NCBI RefSeq assembly: GCF_014843825.1
Contig: NZ_JHQR01000044.1
Coordinates: forward strand, 1-62,187
Length of the DNA stretch: 62,187 nt
Source of the DNA: Mesorhizobium silamurunense
GTDB taxonomy: Bacteria; Pseudomonadota; Alphaproteobacteria; Rhizobiales; Rhizobiaceae
Reading direction: 5' to 3'
The position numbers and the translations under genes were made by a program. The notes beneath the pieces were generated by a model, which was given only the letters and a program-made list of their open reading frames with translations, ran no database searches and was not told the origin of the DNA. Positions 28,512-38,134 of this stretch are shown here, piece after piece (position 1 is the stretch's first letter; every line of letters starts with the position of its first letter).

Positions 28512-29684
28512 CTATGCCAGCGCCTCGGTCGCGAAGGTTCCGCGAACGGCGGTCAGGGCGCGCAGCTTGTCGACGAAAGCCAGGCAATCGCCGCGGTCGT
28601 AGCTCCAGGTCCTCGGATTGCGGGCCAGCACGCGGGATTTCAGCTTGCCGAAGCGTTTCTGGTCCATCCGGCCAAGCGCGGTGTCGAGCCCTTCAGGAGT
28701 GGCTTCCGACAGAAGCACGCCGATGTCCTGCCGCTTGAGGAACCGGCCGGTTTCGGTGCTCGCCATCGAGATCGGCACGGCGGCGAAGCGGCAGCCTTCG
28801 TAAAGGCGGTTGGGAAGCAGCCATTCGGAATTCTGGCCTTGCTCGAAGAAATCGATCGCCCAGGAGAAATGCACCTCGCGGTAGATCGCTGCCATGTCCT
28901 CCGGATTGCGATAGGCACCGCCAAAGGAAAGCCAGGGCTCGGCCTCGACGAAGGCGTGAAAATCCGGGAATTCCGACAGCGCCGGACGACCCCTGAGCAC
29001 CACTTCGAAGCGTCCGCTTTGCCGGCGGGGGAATTCGGCCAGGAGCTCCAGCGAGCGGTGGCAGCGCAGCGCGCCGAACCAACCGATGCGCCAGGGCGGC
29101 GCTGCCGGGCCCTCCTTCTCAGGCAGACCGTCGGCCGGCACCGGCATGGTGTCGAAATATTTGTTCTCGATCAGCTCGACCGGTGCGGCGATTTGCCCGA
29201 ACGGCTTGAAATAGTTGGCGATGAAAGCGGGAGAGCTGGTCACCAGAAGCTTCACGTCGCGAGCGAGATGGCGTTCGGCGCTGCGCAGCGTCTTGCCGAT
29301 CAGGTCGTTGCGCAGCACCAGCCGGTGGATGTCCAAGCATTCGTAGACGATCGGCACGCCGGCACCGAAAGCCTGGTTCGCGCGGCGGGCAAGCGCCAGC
29401 ATCTCGAGGTTGCGCGCGATGATCAGGTCGGGTCGCGCCACGCCCGCGAACTTGGCGCCGATCGACATGGCGGCCTTGGCCACAGCGCCGATGCGCTGCG
29501 CGAATCGGCCGTCGCGCGTCGGGCCGAGGTCGACCGGATCGAGACCTTCGATCTCGGCGATCGGATTGGGAGTGCGGCGGAAACCCGCCAGGGTGATCCT
29601 GGCACCGCCTGCCCTGAGCATTTTGACCCTCCGGCGCACCGCCGGGTCTGATACGTCATGCACAAGGTACAAGACATGCAGCAT
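28512..29684 (-). CDS. exoL: Glycosyltransferase ExoL-like
   Basis: A 390-residue cytoplasmic transferase of GT-B type. ATG at 29684 begins MLHVLYLVHDVSDPAVRRRV; the longer upstream frame is not coding. The C-terminal half holds WRIGWFGALRCHRSLELLAE and a nucleotide-sugar region LLPNRLYEGCRFAAVP. ExoL adds the beta-1,4 glucose after ExoA in S. meliloti. It is the first gene of the minus-strand exoL-A-M-O-N run and shares a 139-bp divergent promoter, with TGC/GCA motifs, with the flippase gene. Confidence 0.85.
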   Translation of the reverse strand: MLHVLYLVHDVSDPAVRRRVKMLRAGGARITLAGFRRTPNPIAEIEGLDPVDLGPTRDGRFAQRIGAVAKAAMSIGAKFAGVARPDLIIARNLEMLALARRANQAFGAGVPIVYECLDIHRLVLRNDLIGKTLRSAERHLARDVKLLVTSSPAFIANYFKPFGQIAAPVELIENKYFDTMPVPADGLPEKEGPAAPPWRIGWFGALRCHRSLELLAEFPRRQSGRFEVVLRGRPALSEFPDFHAFVEAEPWLSFGGAYRNPEDMAAIYREVHFSWAIDFFEQGQNSEWLLPNRLYEGCRFAAVPISMASTETGRFLKRQDIGVLLSEATPEGLDTALGRMDQKRFGKLKSRVLARNPRTWSYDRGDCLAFVDKLRALTAVRGTFATEALA

Positions 29685-29737
29685 AAAACTCGACCGCAGT
29701 TGGGCCCGCCACCCAAAGAGGATGCTAGTACAGCTTT

Positions 29738-29802
29738 TGCTGCATCGCAACATTTTTGGTGCAGCGTAGCAAACGCCGCACATTTTTTGTTGCGCTGCAA
29801 AA
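29738..29802. promoter_or_regulatory. Paired PhaR/AniA-like motifs in the exoL / flippase divergent promoter
   Basis: Site 1 is TGCGATGCAGCA on the minus strand (29738-29749), 54 bp before exoL. Site 2 is TGCGCTGCAAAA on the plus strand (29791-29802), flanked by T and A runs and 22 bp before the flippase ATG; it deviates at the last three variable bases. Two sites between divergent exo units would let one regulator control both directions. Confidence 0.6.
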
Positions 29803-29823
29803 ACCTCTTGCGGTAGTTTGTGG

Positions 29824-31380
29824 ATGGCGGCGGGCGCCGGTCGCGACGATGTCGGGCCGGTGCAAAAACAGGGATTCCTGAATTTGGAAACCAGTGCATT
29901 CGATCCGCCCGAGGGCTCGTTGCGCAGATCGGTCGGGCGCGGCGCCGTCGTCACCGCGATGGCGCAGGGCGTGCGGGTCGCTACCCAGATCGTCTCCGTC
30001 ATCGTTTTGTCGCGGCTTTTGTCGCCACAGGATTTCGGTGTCGTGGCGATGTGCGCGCCGGTGCTTGCCTTCATCGCGCTGTTCCAGGATTTCGGCCTGA
30101 CCCAGGCGACGATCCAGAAAACCGGCATCCGGCATGAGGAGGTCAACTACCTTTTCTGGATCAACACGGCGGTGAGCGCGATCCTGGCCTGCGTGCTCGC
30201 CGCGGCGGCTCCCTTGGTGGCTGCCTTCTACGGCGAGCCGCGCGTGACGGGGCTGGTTGCCGCGTTCGGCCTGCAGATTATTGCCTATGGCCTCGGCGCC
30301 CAGCATCTGGCGCTGCTGACGCGCCGCATGGAATTCAGCCGGCTCGCCATCATCGACGTCGCCAGCGCCGTTTCCGGCCTTGTCGTCTCGATCGCCTGGA
30401 CCTTCATCGACCGCTCCTATTGGGCGCTTTTTGCCGGCACGCTGACTGGCGCCGTGCTGCCGACGCTTTGCTACTGGGCGTCCTCGCGCTGGCGCCCCGG
30501 GCTGCCGCGCAAGGTCGAGGGCATCAGCCAGCTGATCAATTTCGGGGCCGGCATCACCGGCTTCAACTTCGCCAATTTCTTCGCCCGCAACCTCGACAAC
30601 GTGCTGATCGGCAAATACTGGGGCGAGGCGCAACTCGGCCTCTACGACCGCGCCTACAAGCTGCTGCTATTCCCGCTCAGCCAGATCACCAATCCGCTGT
30701 CGAAAGTGATGGTGCCGGCGCTTTCGCGGCTGAAGGACGAGCCGGACCGCTACCGCAGCGCCTATCTGCGGGTCATGCCGCTGATCCTTCTGGTGGCGCT
30801 GCCGGGTGTGGCCTTCGCCACCGCCATGTCGGACACGCTCATTCCCTTCGTGCTCGGCCCGCAGTGGCGCGAGAGCGCCAACATCTTCCTGGCGCTGGGT
30901 TTCGCCGGCCTGCTGCAGCCGCTCAACAATCCGGCCGGATGGCTGTTCGTCAGCCAGGGCCGTTCGGGCGACTTCATGCGCTGGGGCATCATCACCGCGG
31001 TGACCTCGGTGCTGGCCTTCGCCATCGGCCTGCCCTACGGCGCGCTCGGCGTCGCGGTCGTCTACGCGATCAGCGAATATCTGCGGACGCCTTTCCTCTG
31101 GCTCTATGTCGGCAAGGCCGGACCGCTCAAGGCCAGTCATGTGCTGCACGCGGCAACCCCATTCGTGCTCGGCGCGCATCTGGCGCTGGCGCTGGTCTGG
31201 CTCGCCAAGCCGATGCTGCCGGCGCAGCCCGTCATTGCCCTGGCAGGCGGCGCGGTGCTGTCCTATGTCGTCACCATCATCGTAGCGCTCGCCTTCGGCG
31301 CCGGCCGCGAGGCGCTTCGGGAGGCCTTGCGGCTGATCCCGGCGCGCGGGTTTTCCCCCGCGCCCAGCGAGGCGAAATGA
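29824..31380 (+). CDS. exoT: Polysaccharide flippase (Wzx/ExoT-like)
   Basis: A 518-residue membrane protein of the polysaccharide-transporter family with about 12 to 14 hydrophobic segments. The typical entry motif is VVTAMAQGVRVATQIVSVIV, then LSRLLSPQDFGVVAM. It would flip the lipid-linked repeat unit across the inner membrane for ExoQ to polymerise. ATG at 29824 is the first good start; a TTG two codons earlier is possible. The symbol is by analogy with ExoT. Confidence 0.85.
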   Translation: MAAGAGRDDVGPVQKQGFLNLETSAFDPPEGSLRRSVGRGAVVTAMAQGVRVATQIVSVIVLSRLLSPQDFGVVAMCAPVLAFIALFQDFGLTQATIQKTGIRHEEVNYLFWINTAVSAILACVLAAAAPLVAAFYGEPRVTGLVAAFGLQIIAYGLGAQHLALLTRRMEFSRLAIIDVASAVSGLVVSIAWTFIDRSYWALFAGTLTGAVLPTLCYWASSRWRPGLPRKVEGISQLINFGAGITGFNFANFFARNLDNVLIGKYWGEAQLGLYDRAYKLLLFPLSQITNPLSKVMVPALSRLKDEPDRYRSAYLRVMPLILLVALPGVAFATAMSDTLIPFVLGPQWRESANIFLALGFAGLLQPLNNPAGWLFVSQGRSGDFMRWGIITAVTSVLAFAIGLPYGALGVAVVYAISEYLRTPFLWLYVGKAGPLKASHVLHAATPFVLGAHLALALVWLAKPMLPAQPVIALAGGAVLSYVVTIIVALAFGAGREALREALRLIPARGFSPAPSEAK

Positions 31381-31462
31381 CCTTGCCGGCGCAACCGGAT
31401 GGTATTCCGGCCGCAGCCGGGACAGCCGCAAAACCACTGATTTTTGAGGGTAAGGCAACAGC

Positions 31463-32485
31463 ATGAATTACCGATCGATTTCAGACATGAACGACGCGAT
31501 CGCGCGGAACCTGCACCGGCTGCCGCGCGACATCGACCTGGTGGTCGGCGTGCCGAGAAGCGGCATCCTCGCCGCGACGCTGGTCAGCCTGACGGCGAAC
31601 ATTCCGATGACCGATCTCGACAGCTTCCTCGCCGGCAAGATCTACACGTCGGGGATCACCAAGCGGCGCGCCGCGCTCGACCGGCAACATTCCGAAATGC
31701 GCAAGATCCTGGTGATCGACGACAGCGTCAGCGGCGGCAACGCCATGCGCGATGCACGCAGCAAGATCGCGGCCGCCGGCATCAAGGGCGATTTCGTGTA
31801 CGCGGCCGTATTCGGGCTGCTGTCGCAGCACAAGGAAACCGACATCGTCTTCGAGGTCGTGCCGCATCCCAGGATGTTCCAGTGGAATTTCATGCACCAC
31901 GTCTTCCTCGAGCAATGCTGCGTCGACATAGACGGCGTGCTTTGCCTCGATCCGACCGAGGAAGAGAATGACGACGGTCCGGCCTACGAGAAATTCCTCG
32001 CCGAGGCGCGGCCGCTGCTCGGGCCGACGCGCAAGATCGGCTGGCTGGTGACCAGCCGGCTGGAAAAGTACCGCAAGCTGACCGAGGCATGGCTCGCAAA
32101 GCACGAAATCAAATACGACCACCTCATCATGCTCGACCTGCCGAGCAAGGCCGAGCGGCAGCGGCTCGGCGCGCATGGCAGCTTCAAGGCTGATTTCTAC
32201 CGCAAGTCGGACGCCATCCTGTTCATCGAGAGCGAGCATGAGCAGGCGCTCAAGATCGCCAAGCTGTCGGGCAAGCCGGTGCTCTGTGTCGAAACCAACA
32301 TTGTGAGCTTTCCCGACGCGCTTTCCCTGCCGGCGCTGGAGCAGGCGGCGCGCAACCTGCCGGCGCGGCTCAGGCAGATCAATTCGCCCGCCGGGCGAAA
32401 GAAGGTCTTCAAGACCGCCGCCCGCGCCCTGCTTGGCGAACGCGTCTACGAAATGCTGAAAAGCCGCGTCAAAAGGCCTGCGTAA
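31463..32485 (+). CDS. Phosphoribosyltransferase-HAD-like fusion protein
   Basis: A 340-residue two-domain protein. Residues 1-145 are a type I phosphoribosyltransferase fold with the PRPP loop VIDDSVSGGN at 84-93 and pyrophosphate loop GVPRSGILA near 29-37. Residues from about 150 resemble a HAD domain: VDIDGVLCLDP (154-164) supplies the DxD nucleophile pair, and LVTSRLEKYRK is a motif II-like strand. It starts 82 nt after the flippase on the same strand. Both halves keep key residues, so an enzyme acting on a phosphoribosyl substrate is plausible. Its job in an exo locus is unknown. Confidence 0.8.
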   Translation: MNYRSISDMNDAIARNLHRLPRDIDLVVGVPRSGILAATLVSLTANIPMTDLDSFLAGKIYTSGITKRRAALDRQHSEMRKILVIDDSVSGGNAMRDARSKIAAAGIKGDFVYAAVFGLLSQHKETDIVFEVVPHPRMFQWNFMHHVFLEQCCVDIDGVLCLDPTEEENDDGPAYEKFLAEARPLLGPTRKIGWLVTSRLEKYRKLTEAWLAKHEIKYDHLIMLDLPSKAERQRLGAHGSFKADFYRKSDAILFIESEHEQALKIAKLSGKPVLCVETNIVSFPDALSLPALEQAARNLPARLRQINSPAGRKKVFKTAARALLGERVYEMLKSRVKRPA

Positions 32486-32539
32486 GTAAAATCTTACGCA
32501 AATTTTAAGCAGCGCACCGAGCGCGCTGTCTGGCAAATT

Positions 32540-33619
32540 CTATGCAGCGCGCCGGGCGCGCTGCCGGGCAGCCCTGTCCAGCAAGGCGAAGAAGGTGGCG
32601 AACTGGCGCTCGGGATCGAGTTCCGGGCGCTGCGAGAAAGTGAGCGCCGCCTGCGAGAGCCGTTCATATTCCTCACGATCGTTCCACAGCCGCCTGACCG
32701 CCGCGACCCAGTCCTCGAGCGGCGCGTCATAATCCAGCACGACGCCGCCCGAGCCGATCGCCTCCGGCAGACCGCCGCGCCGCGAGCCAATGACGGGAAT
32801 ACCGCTGCAATGGGCCTCCGAGGCGACGCGGCCCCAGGCCTCTTCCCATTTGCTCGGCGCCAACAGGATCCTGGTGCGGCCATAGAGGGTCTTCATATCG
32901 TCGGTGCGGTTCTCGAGCTTGATGTTAGAGAAGGGCGCGATCGTCTCAGCGACACGGGCGCGGTGATCGTCCTCCAGCTTCCAGCTCTCGACGAACAGGA
33001 AAGGTATCTCCGGGCAGGCCGCGGCGATGCGCACAGCGAGCTCGAAGCCCTTTTCCTCGTAAGGGTTGATGAAGGTGACGTACTCGCCCGTCGTCGGCGT
33101 GCTGTAGGCGGCCGGATTGATGGTCGGCGGGATCACCGTGGAATCGATGCCGAACTGCCGCTTGTAGGTGCGCGCCGTGAACTCGGAATTGGCGATGTAA
33201 GATGCCGAGTTCAGCTCGCGCAGATCGCCGCCCAGTTCATGGAATTCCACGTTCCTGAGATAGACCACCAGCGGCACGCCCTCGGCCTCCAGCGCCTTGC
33301 CGAGCGGAACCGACTTATGACACTGGACCACCGCGACGTCCGGCTGCAGTTTCTTGACGGCAAAGGCCGCCGCTTCCCAGGGAAACCAGGCGCGCACCAC
33401 CGGATAGCCGGGGAAGCTGTCGATGACGGCGCGCTGGCCGAGGAGCTTCATCTTGGCGCGCGCCTTGTAGCCAAACATGCCCTGGCCGAACAAAGCGGCG
33501 AGCACCGATGCCTCATGACCATGTTCGATCAGCTGTTCGGCCAGGTGATGGGTGCTCGACTGGACGCCGCCGCTGAATTGCGGCGGATAGCCGTTGCCGC
33601 CTGCGAAGAGAACTTTCAT
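32540..33619 (-). CDS. Glycosyltransferase family 4
   Basis: A 359-residue GT-B transferase from ATG 33619 (MKVLFAGGNGYPPQFSGGVQ). The donor site shows LLAPSKWEEAWGRVASEAHC and SRRGGLPEAIG, the EX7E-type region of GT4. No counterpart is known in the S. meliloti succinoglycan cluster, so the polymer here probably has an extra or different sugar. It converges with the preceding fusion gene. Confidence 0.85.
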   Translation of the reverse strand: MKVLFAGGNGYPPQFSGGVQSSTHHLAEQLIEHGHEASVLAALFGQGMFGYKARAKMKLLGQRAVIDSFPGYPVVRAWFPWEAAAFAVKKLQPDVAVVQCHKSVPLGKALEAEGVPLVVYLRNVEFHELGGDLRELNSASYIANSEFTARTYKRQFGIDSTVIPPTINPAAYSTPTTGEYVTFINPYEEKGFELAVRIAAACPEIPFLFVESWKLEDDHRARVAETIAPFSNIKLENRTDDMKTLYGRTRILLAPSKWEEAWGRVASEAHCSGIPVIGSRRGGLPEAIGSGGVVLDYDAPLEDWVAAVRRLWNDREEYERLSQAALTFSQRPELDPERQFATFFALLDRAARQRARRAA

Positions 33620-33693
33620 GGTTCGGCTCCTTGTCACATTTTTCTTGGCCAAGTCGTTTCTTGGCTTGGCGGCGAGTATGCCGCCGAGCAGTG

Positions 33694-34137
33694 TCAGGCA
33701 CTCTGCTGCTCAAGGTTGGCAAAGGGATTGGTGCATGGATGCCAGCCGGTGAAGCGGATCGGATCATTGGGCGAGCTGCGCCAGGCGTAGTCGGTCAGCA
33801 TGTGGAACTCGGCGATGACCCAGCGCTCGAAATTCCCGACATCCTGCTGCTTCTGCCTGGGCAGCAATTCGCGCGCCTTGTCGAGCCTCACGGTCTCCAA
33901 AAGCGTCACCGCATCCGCCAGCTTGTCGCTCGGGAATACCCACGGATTACGGTTGCGGAATTCAAGCACGAACTGTTGCAGATGCTCGATGCGCATATTG
34001 AGCGGGCCGAAATATTTCTCGAGCGTGACGCGGACCAGATCCTCATCCGAGAAGGACGATACGGCCGCGGCGGCAATGCCGGTCGAAGCAATGCCGCCGG
34101 CAACAACGGCCAGTGCAGCGCGTCGCGTGATCTTCAT
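33694..34137 (-). CDS. Tat-exported small protein paired with GMC oxidoreductase
   Basis: A 147-residue protein starting MKITRRAALAVVAGGIAST, a twin-arginine signal with hydrophobic core. I chose ATG 34137 because AAGGAGG lies just before it; an upstream ATG at 34152 overlaps the GMC stop. The mature part is mostly helical with no known motif. Small Tat-targeted partners commonly accompany membrane-bound GMC dehydrogenases (sorbitol/gluconate type), so it may be a subunit that carries the oxidoreductase to the periplasm. Confidence 0.75.
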   Translation of the reverse strand: MKITRRAALAVVAGGIASTGIAAAAVSSFSDEDLVRVTLEKYFGPLNMRIEHLQQFVLEFRNRNPWVFPSDKLADAVTLLETVRLDKARELLPRQKQQDVGNFERWVIAEFHMLTDYAWRSSPNDPIRFTGWHPCTNPFANLEQQSA

Positions 34138-34148
34138 CGGCCCCTCCT

Positions 34149-35594
34149 TCATGCCAGCCGGCTCGCCGCCCGCAACGAAAGCGCGGCGGCGGTCAGGCTT
34201 GGGTTGGCGCAGGAACAGCTCGGATAGGTGCTGGTGCCGACGACGACGAGGTTCCGGAGCTGGTGGTGGATCATGTCGCGGTCGACCACCGAGTCGGCCG
34301 GGCCCGTGCCCATCCGCAAGGTGCCCTGCACATGCGATTCGGTCGGCCTGATGCCGCGATCGAAGATCTGCTCGACCGGCAGCGGCTTGAGCAGCGACGG
34401 CAGCCTCTCGAGCGCCTTGGCCATGCCCTTGGTTGCATAGTCGGACGCGCCCTTGAAGCTGACGAAAGCGTTCTCGTCCTTGTCGAGGACCACCCGATTT
34501 TCCGGGTCGAGCAGATTTTCGGTGACGATGACCAGCGGCAGCACTTGCCGCAGCCGCCCCTTGTCGGCGCGCATGCCATGCTGCCAGCGGTTTTCGAAAT
34601 AGACCAGCGCCGCCGCGTGCTCGGCGCGATGCGGGCCGTCATAGAGGCCGAAATTCAAGCCGGTGGTGATGGTGCTGCCGTCGAAATTGTCGACGCCGTC
34701 GAGATAGACCTCGTAGTTCCAGCCATAGGATTCGTGCAGGCCGAGCCCGACGAACTCGCCGCCGAGCCCGGAGCGCAGCATGATGGCCGGGCTCTGGATG
34801 GCATTGGCGCCGAGGATGACGAGATCGCCGCTGACCGAATAGTCCTTGCCGTTGCGCACGAAGGTAACCGAACGCACCGCGCCGCCTGAATGGTCGAGCC
34901 GGCGCACCTCGGCGCCCAGGCATACCGACACGTCGGGGTGCTGGAAGACGTGCATCAAACCGTTGTTGGCGGTGAACTTGGCATCGACCGGGCACAGCCA
35001 GCATCTGAGGTTGGCGCAGCATGAGGTGCGCTGCGCCGTCGCCACGCGGGCACGGGCGGTCGGCATGACGAAATGCTGCTCGGGCTGCGCCGCCTTCATC
35101 ATCCGGTCCGGCGTCGACATGCGGTGCGGCGGCTGCGGGAACGGCCGCGAGCGCGGCAGCATGCGGGCCATGTCGGGATCGCCGGAGATCGACATGACCT
35201 CCTCGGCATCGCAGTAAAACGGCTCCAGCTCGTCATAGCTGATCGGCCAGTCGTTGCCGACGCCGTAGGTGCTCTTCAGCCTGAAGTCGTTGGGGTGGAA
35301 GCGCGGCGTCTGCGCGAACCAGCAGTTGGTGCCGCCGCCGAGGCCGATCGTGTAGTTCCACGGCTTGTCGGCATTGTCGGTCTTGTAGGTGCTTTCGTCG
35401 TCTATGTCCGTGTTGGCGTTCTGGTTGAGCTGCCATTCATGCGTGTTGTGGCGGCCCCATTCCAGCACCAGGGCGCGGGCTTTGCGCCGCTTCAGGAACT
35501 CATGCAGGAAAAAGGCTGAACCGAAACCGGAGCCGATGACGACGAGATCGAAATGCTCGCTGGCGATTTGTTCGGGCTGAACATCCATCACCAT
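34149..35594 (-). CDS. GMC-family FAD oxidoreductase
   Basis: A 481-residue flavoprotein. The FAD dinucleotide motif VVIGSGFGSAFFLHEFL starts near residue 15, GLGGGTNCWFAQTPR is the second GMC element, and the catalytic His sits in ESHVQGTLRMG close to the C-terminus. A cysteine-rich patch (CCANLRCWLCP) in the middle is unusual and could bind metal or a cluster. It has no signal peptide of its own; the next gene does. It probably oxidises an alcohol of a sugar or polyol. It precedes by 11 nt the Tat protein. Confidence 0.85.
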   Translation of the reverse strand: MVMDVQPEQIASEHFDLVVIGSGFGSAFFLHEFLKRRKARALVLEWGRHNTHEWQLNQNANTDIDDESTYKTDNADKPWNYTIGLGGGTNCWFAQTPRFHPNDFRLKSTYGVGNDWPISYDELEPFYCDAEEVMSISGDPDMARMLPRSRPFPQPPHRMSTPDRMMKAAQPEQHFVMPTARARVATAQRTSCCANLRCWLCPVDAKFTANNGLMHVFQHPDVSVCLGAEVRRLDHSGGAVRSVTFVRNGKDYSVSGDLVILGANAIQSPAIMLRSGLGGEFVGLGLHESYGWNYEVYLDGVDNFDGSTITTGLNFGLYDGPHRAEHAAALVYFENRWQHGMRADKGRLRQVLPLVIVTENLLDPENRVVLDKDENAFVSFKGASDYATKGMAKALERLPSLLKPLPVEQIFDRGIRPTESHVQGTLRMGTGPADSVVDRDMIHHQLRNLVVVGTSTYPSCSCANPSLTAAALSLRAASRLA

Positions 35595-35628
35595 CGGATC
35601 GAACCCCTTCCCGAGACGCGCACCACCG

Positions 35629-36960
35629 TCATGCCGCCATCCTGCCGATCGAATGGTATTCGATGCCATAGCGCGCGATGACCTTCGGATCGTAGAGATT
35701 GCGGCCGTCGAAGATGACCGGCGTCGTCAGCGCGTCCTTGAGCGCATCGAAGGAGGGCGCCCTAAAACTCTTCCATTCGGTGCAGATCAAGAGCGCGTCG
35801 GCGCCGCGCAGCGCTGCTTCCTTGGTGCCACACAGCAGAAGGTCCTCGCGCAGGCCGTAAATGGCCTGGCATTCCTGCATGGCCTCGGGATCATAAGCCT
35901 GCACCTTGGCGCCCGCTGCCCACAACGCCTCCATCAGCGTGCGCGACGGGGCCTCGCGCATGTCGTCGGTGTTCGGTTTGAAGGCCAGTCCCCACACCGC
36001 AAAGGTCCTGCCCTTGAGAGCGCCCTGGAAATAGCGGTCGACCTTGTCGAACAGCACCGATTTCTGCGCGTTGTTGCGCTCCTCGACGGCGCGCAGCAGC
36101 TTGGCGTCGAACTTGACGCCCTCGGCGGTCTTGATCAGCGCGCGGACGTCCTTGGGAAAGCACGAGCCGCCATAGCCGAGGCCCGGATAGATGAAGTGGT
36201 AGCCGATGCGCGGATCGCTGCCGATGCCCTTGCGCACCTCCTCGATGTCGGCGCCCAATTGCTCGGCGAGATTGGCCATCTCGTTCATGAAGCTGATCTT
36301 GGTCGCCAGCATGCAGTTGGCCGCATATTTGGTGAACTCGGCGCTGCGCACATCCATCACGATCATCTTCTCGTGGTTGCGGTTGAACGGCGCGTAGAGC
36401 TCGCGCATCACCGCCTCGGTGTCCTCGCTGGACGTGCCGACGATGATGCGGTCCGGTTTCATGCAGTCGGCAACGGCCGAGCCTTCCTTGAGGAATTCCG
36501 GGTTCGAGGCGACGTCGAAGGCCAGGTCCTCGCGGCCACGCTTCTTCAGCGTTTCGGCGACCTTGGCCTTGATCTTCTCGCAGGTGCCGACGGGCACGGT
36601 CGATTTGCCGACGATGATCTTGGGCGCGTCCATCTCGCGGCCGATGGCTTCGGCGACGGCAAGCACATATTTCAGGTCGGCCGAGCCGTCCTCGCCGGGC
36701 GGCGTGCCGACCGCGATCATCTGGATCTGGCCATGCTTGACCGCCGCGGCCGCATCGGTGGTGAAGCGGATGCGGCCGGCGGCGTGGTTCTCCTTGACGA
36801 GAGCTTCCAGCCCGGGTTCGAAAATCGGGATGAAGCCCTGATTGAGCCGCTCCACCTTCGCTTCATCGATGTCGACGCACACCACTTCGTGCCCAACCTC
36901 CGCGAGCACCGCGGCCTGGACGAGACCGACATAGCCAATTCCAAACACCGTCAAGTTCAT
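35629..36960 (-). CDS. ugd: UDP-glucose 6-dehydrogenase
   Basis: A 443-residue NAD enzyme converting UDP-glucose to UDP-glucuronate in the cytoplasm. The N-terminal Rossmann motif is [20 protein letters not shown], the catalytic Cys is in [10 protein letters not shown] (about residue 266), and the C-terminal domain has [13 protein letters not shown]. In rhizobia the same enzyme is called RkpK or ExoB-adjacent Ugd. It implies that glucuronic acid is part of a surface polymer made by this region. Confidence 0.93.
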   Translation of the reverse strand: MNLTVFGIGYVGLVQAAVLAEVGHEVVCVDIDEAKVERLNQGFIPIFEPGLEALVKENHAAGRIRFTTDAAAAVKHGQIQMIAVGTPPGEDGSADLKYVLAVAEAIGREMDAPKIIVGKSTVPVGTCEKIKAKVAETLKKRGREDLAFDVASNPEFLKEGSAVADCMKPDRIIVGTSSEDTEAVMRELYAPFNRNHEKMIVMDVRSAEFTKYAANCMLATKISFMNEMANLAEQLGADIEEVRKGIGSDPRIGYHFIYPGLGYGGSCFPKDVRALIKTAEGVKFDAKLLRAVEERNNAQKSVLFDKVDRYFQGALKGRTFAVWGLAFKPNTDDMREAPSRTLMEALWAAGAKVQAYDPEAMQECQAIYGLREDLLLCGTKEAALRGADALLICTEWKSFRAPSFDALKDALTTPVIFDGRNLYDPKVIARYGIEYHSIGRMAA

Positions 36961-37047
36961 TCGGTTCTATTCCTGTTCAAGGCCGGGCCGCAAGGCGGCC
37001 CGGCCGGTTCAGATGTCCCCCAGGCCCTTCGTGGGCCCAGATGTTCC

Positions 37048-37091
37048 GCATGATCTTATCCCAAAACCGGTTCCCGGTTTGGGGATCATGC
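37048..37091. repeat. Palindrome related to family B centre
   Basis: GCATGATC (from 37048) and GATCATGC (to 37091) pair around CCAAAACCGG / CCGGTTTGG halves, giving a long hairpin between the exoK stop and the ugd start. The AACCGGTT centre resembles 17594-17690. It may act as a terminator for exoK or block read-through. Confidence 0.7.
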
Positions 37092-37964
37092 CTAGTTGCT
37101 GTTACTTATGCTGCATGCCAGCGATTCCGGGAACTGACATGGCTGGCCCAAAGCGGTGAAGGCGATGCGCTTGACCTGCATCGTTACCTTGCGGCCGGGA
37201 TCGGCGAAGGCGCCCATCCAGTTGGTCAGCTTGTCGCTGCCCCACAGGCTGAAAAATATCTTTTGCGGATTGGTCGGCAATTCGTCCGGATTGGTCACCT
37301 CGTTGACCAGCTTGCCGTTGACATACCAGCGCAGCCGGTCCTTTTCCCAGACGAAGCCGTAATCGTTGAAGCCCTTGTCGGCGCCGCCTTCGACATCGAC
37401 CAGCTTGCCGTTCTTCGGCTTGCCCTGGATGTAGCTGTTCACCTGGACTTTGGTCGGGTCCTTGGTGAGGATCTCGAAGTCGATCTCGTCCCAGGGCTTT
37501 TTGTCCTGCGGCCCGATATAGGTGAAAAAGGCGGCGTTGAGGCCGGATCCGGTATCCGTCTTCATCCGCGCCTCATAGACGCCGTAACCATAGCGCTGCT
37601 TGGTCTGGACCTCGGCGCAGGCGAACTCGCGATCCTTCAGCTTGCGTTTTTCAAAGCTCAGCGAGAGCACGCCGTCGGAAAGCCGGACAAGGTCCTTCGA
37701 CCATGTGCAGTTCTGATGATTGCCGTTGTTCCAGCCGTCGGAGACGAACCAGCGCGAACGGTCGAAATTCGAAAAATTGTCGACGAAGGACGGCGCGCTC
37801 TGCATCTCCTCGGCATGCGCCGGATGCGGTGGGGCCACAATAGCGGCCGCAGCCGCAAGCAACGCGCCCGCGAGGCAGAGGTGCAGGCTCGTTGACCTAT
37901 TCGTATGCGCGCGCGGCATGCTGGAAGCAGCCACGGTGGAGGTGTCGTTCGGATATGCGTTCAT
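37092..37964 (-). CDS. exoK: Secreted endo-beta-1,3-1,4-glycanase ExoK (GH16)
   Basis: A 290-residue glycoside hydrolase with a signal peptide (residues 27-51, cleavage near AHA/EEM). The GH16 catalytic signature is DEIDFEILT, with E160 as nucleophile, D162 and E164 as acid/base. It trims nascent succinoglycan to low-molecular-weight forms in S. meliloti. An ATG at 37919 would shorten the unusual 15-residue N-terminal extension. Confidence 0.9.
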   Translation of the reverse strand: MNAYPNDTSTVAASSMPRAHTNRSTSLHLCLAGALLAAAAAIVAPPHPAHAEEMQSAPSFVDNFSNFDRSRWFVSDGWNNGNHQNCTWSKDLVRLSDGVLSLSFEKRKLKDREFACAEVQTKQRYGYGVYEARMKTDTGSGLNAAFFTYIGPQDKKPWDEIDFEILTKDPTKVQVNSYIQGKPKNGKLVDVEGGADKGFNDYGFVWEKDRLRWYVNGKLVNEVTNPDELPTNPQKIFFSLWGSDKLTNWMGAFADPGRKVTMQVKRIAFTALGQPCQFPESLACSISNSN

Positions 37965-38065
37965 GACATCTTACCTTTGTGCTGTCCGCCCCAACCCAAA
38001 GTCATTCCTGGCCCGCCTCCAGAGAGCCGCTTCTGATCCTCCGCCCTTTTGGACTCCTCTCTAAT

Positions 38066-38117
38066 GTCTTCTACCGATGACCCAGTGTCCGATGACCCAG
38101 TGTCTTGTACCGATGAC
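38066..38117. repeat. Short tandem repeat upstream of exoK
   Basis: The unit CGATGACCCAGTGTC (15 bp) occurs twice head to tail (38075-38089, 38090-38104). It is bracketed by TCTTCTACCGATGA and TCTTGTACCGATGA. It lies 100 bp before the exoK start, in the exoK 5' region. Confidence 0.75.
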
Positions 38118-38134
38118 GCCGCCTGGATGCGCTG

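Noticed and set aside
38066..38117. CRISPR-like repeat
   Set aside because: Units are adjacent without spacers, only two full copies exist, and no cas gene is present.
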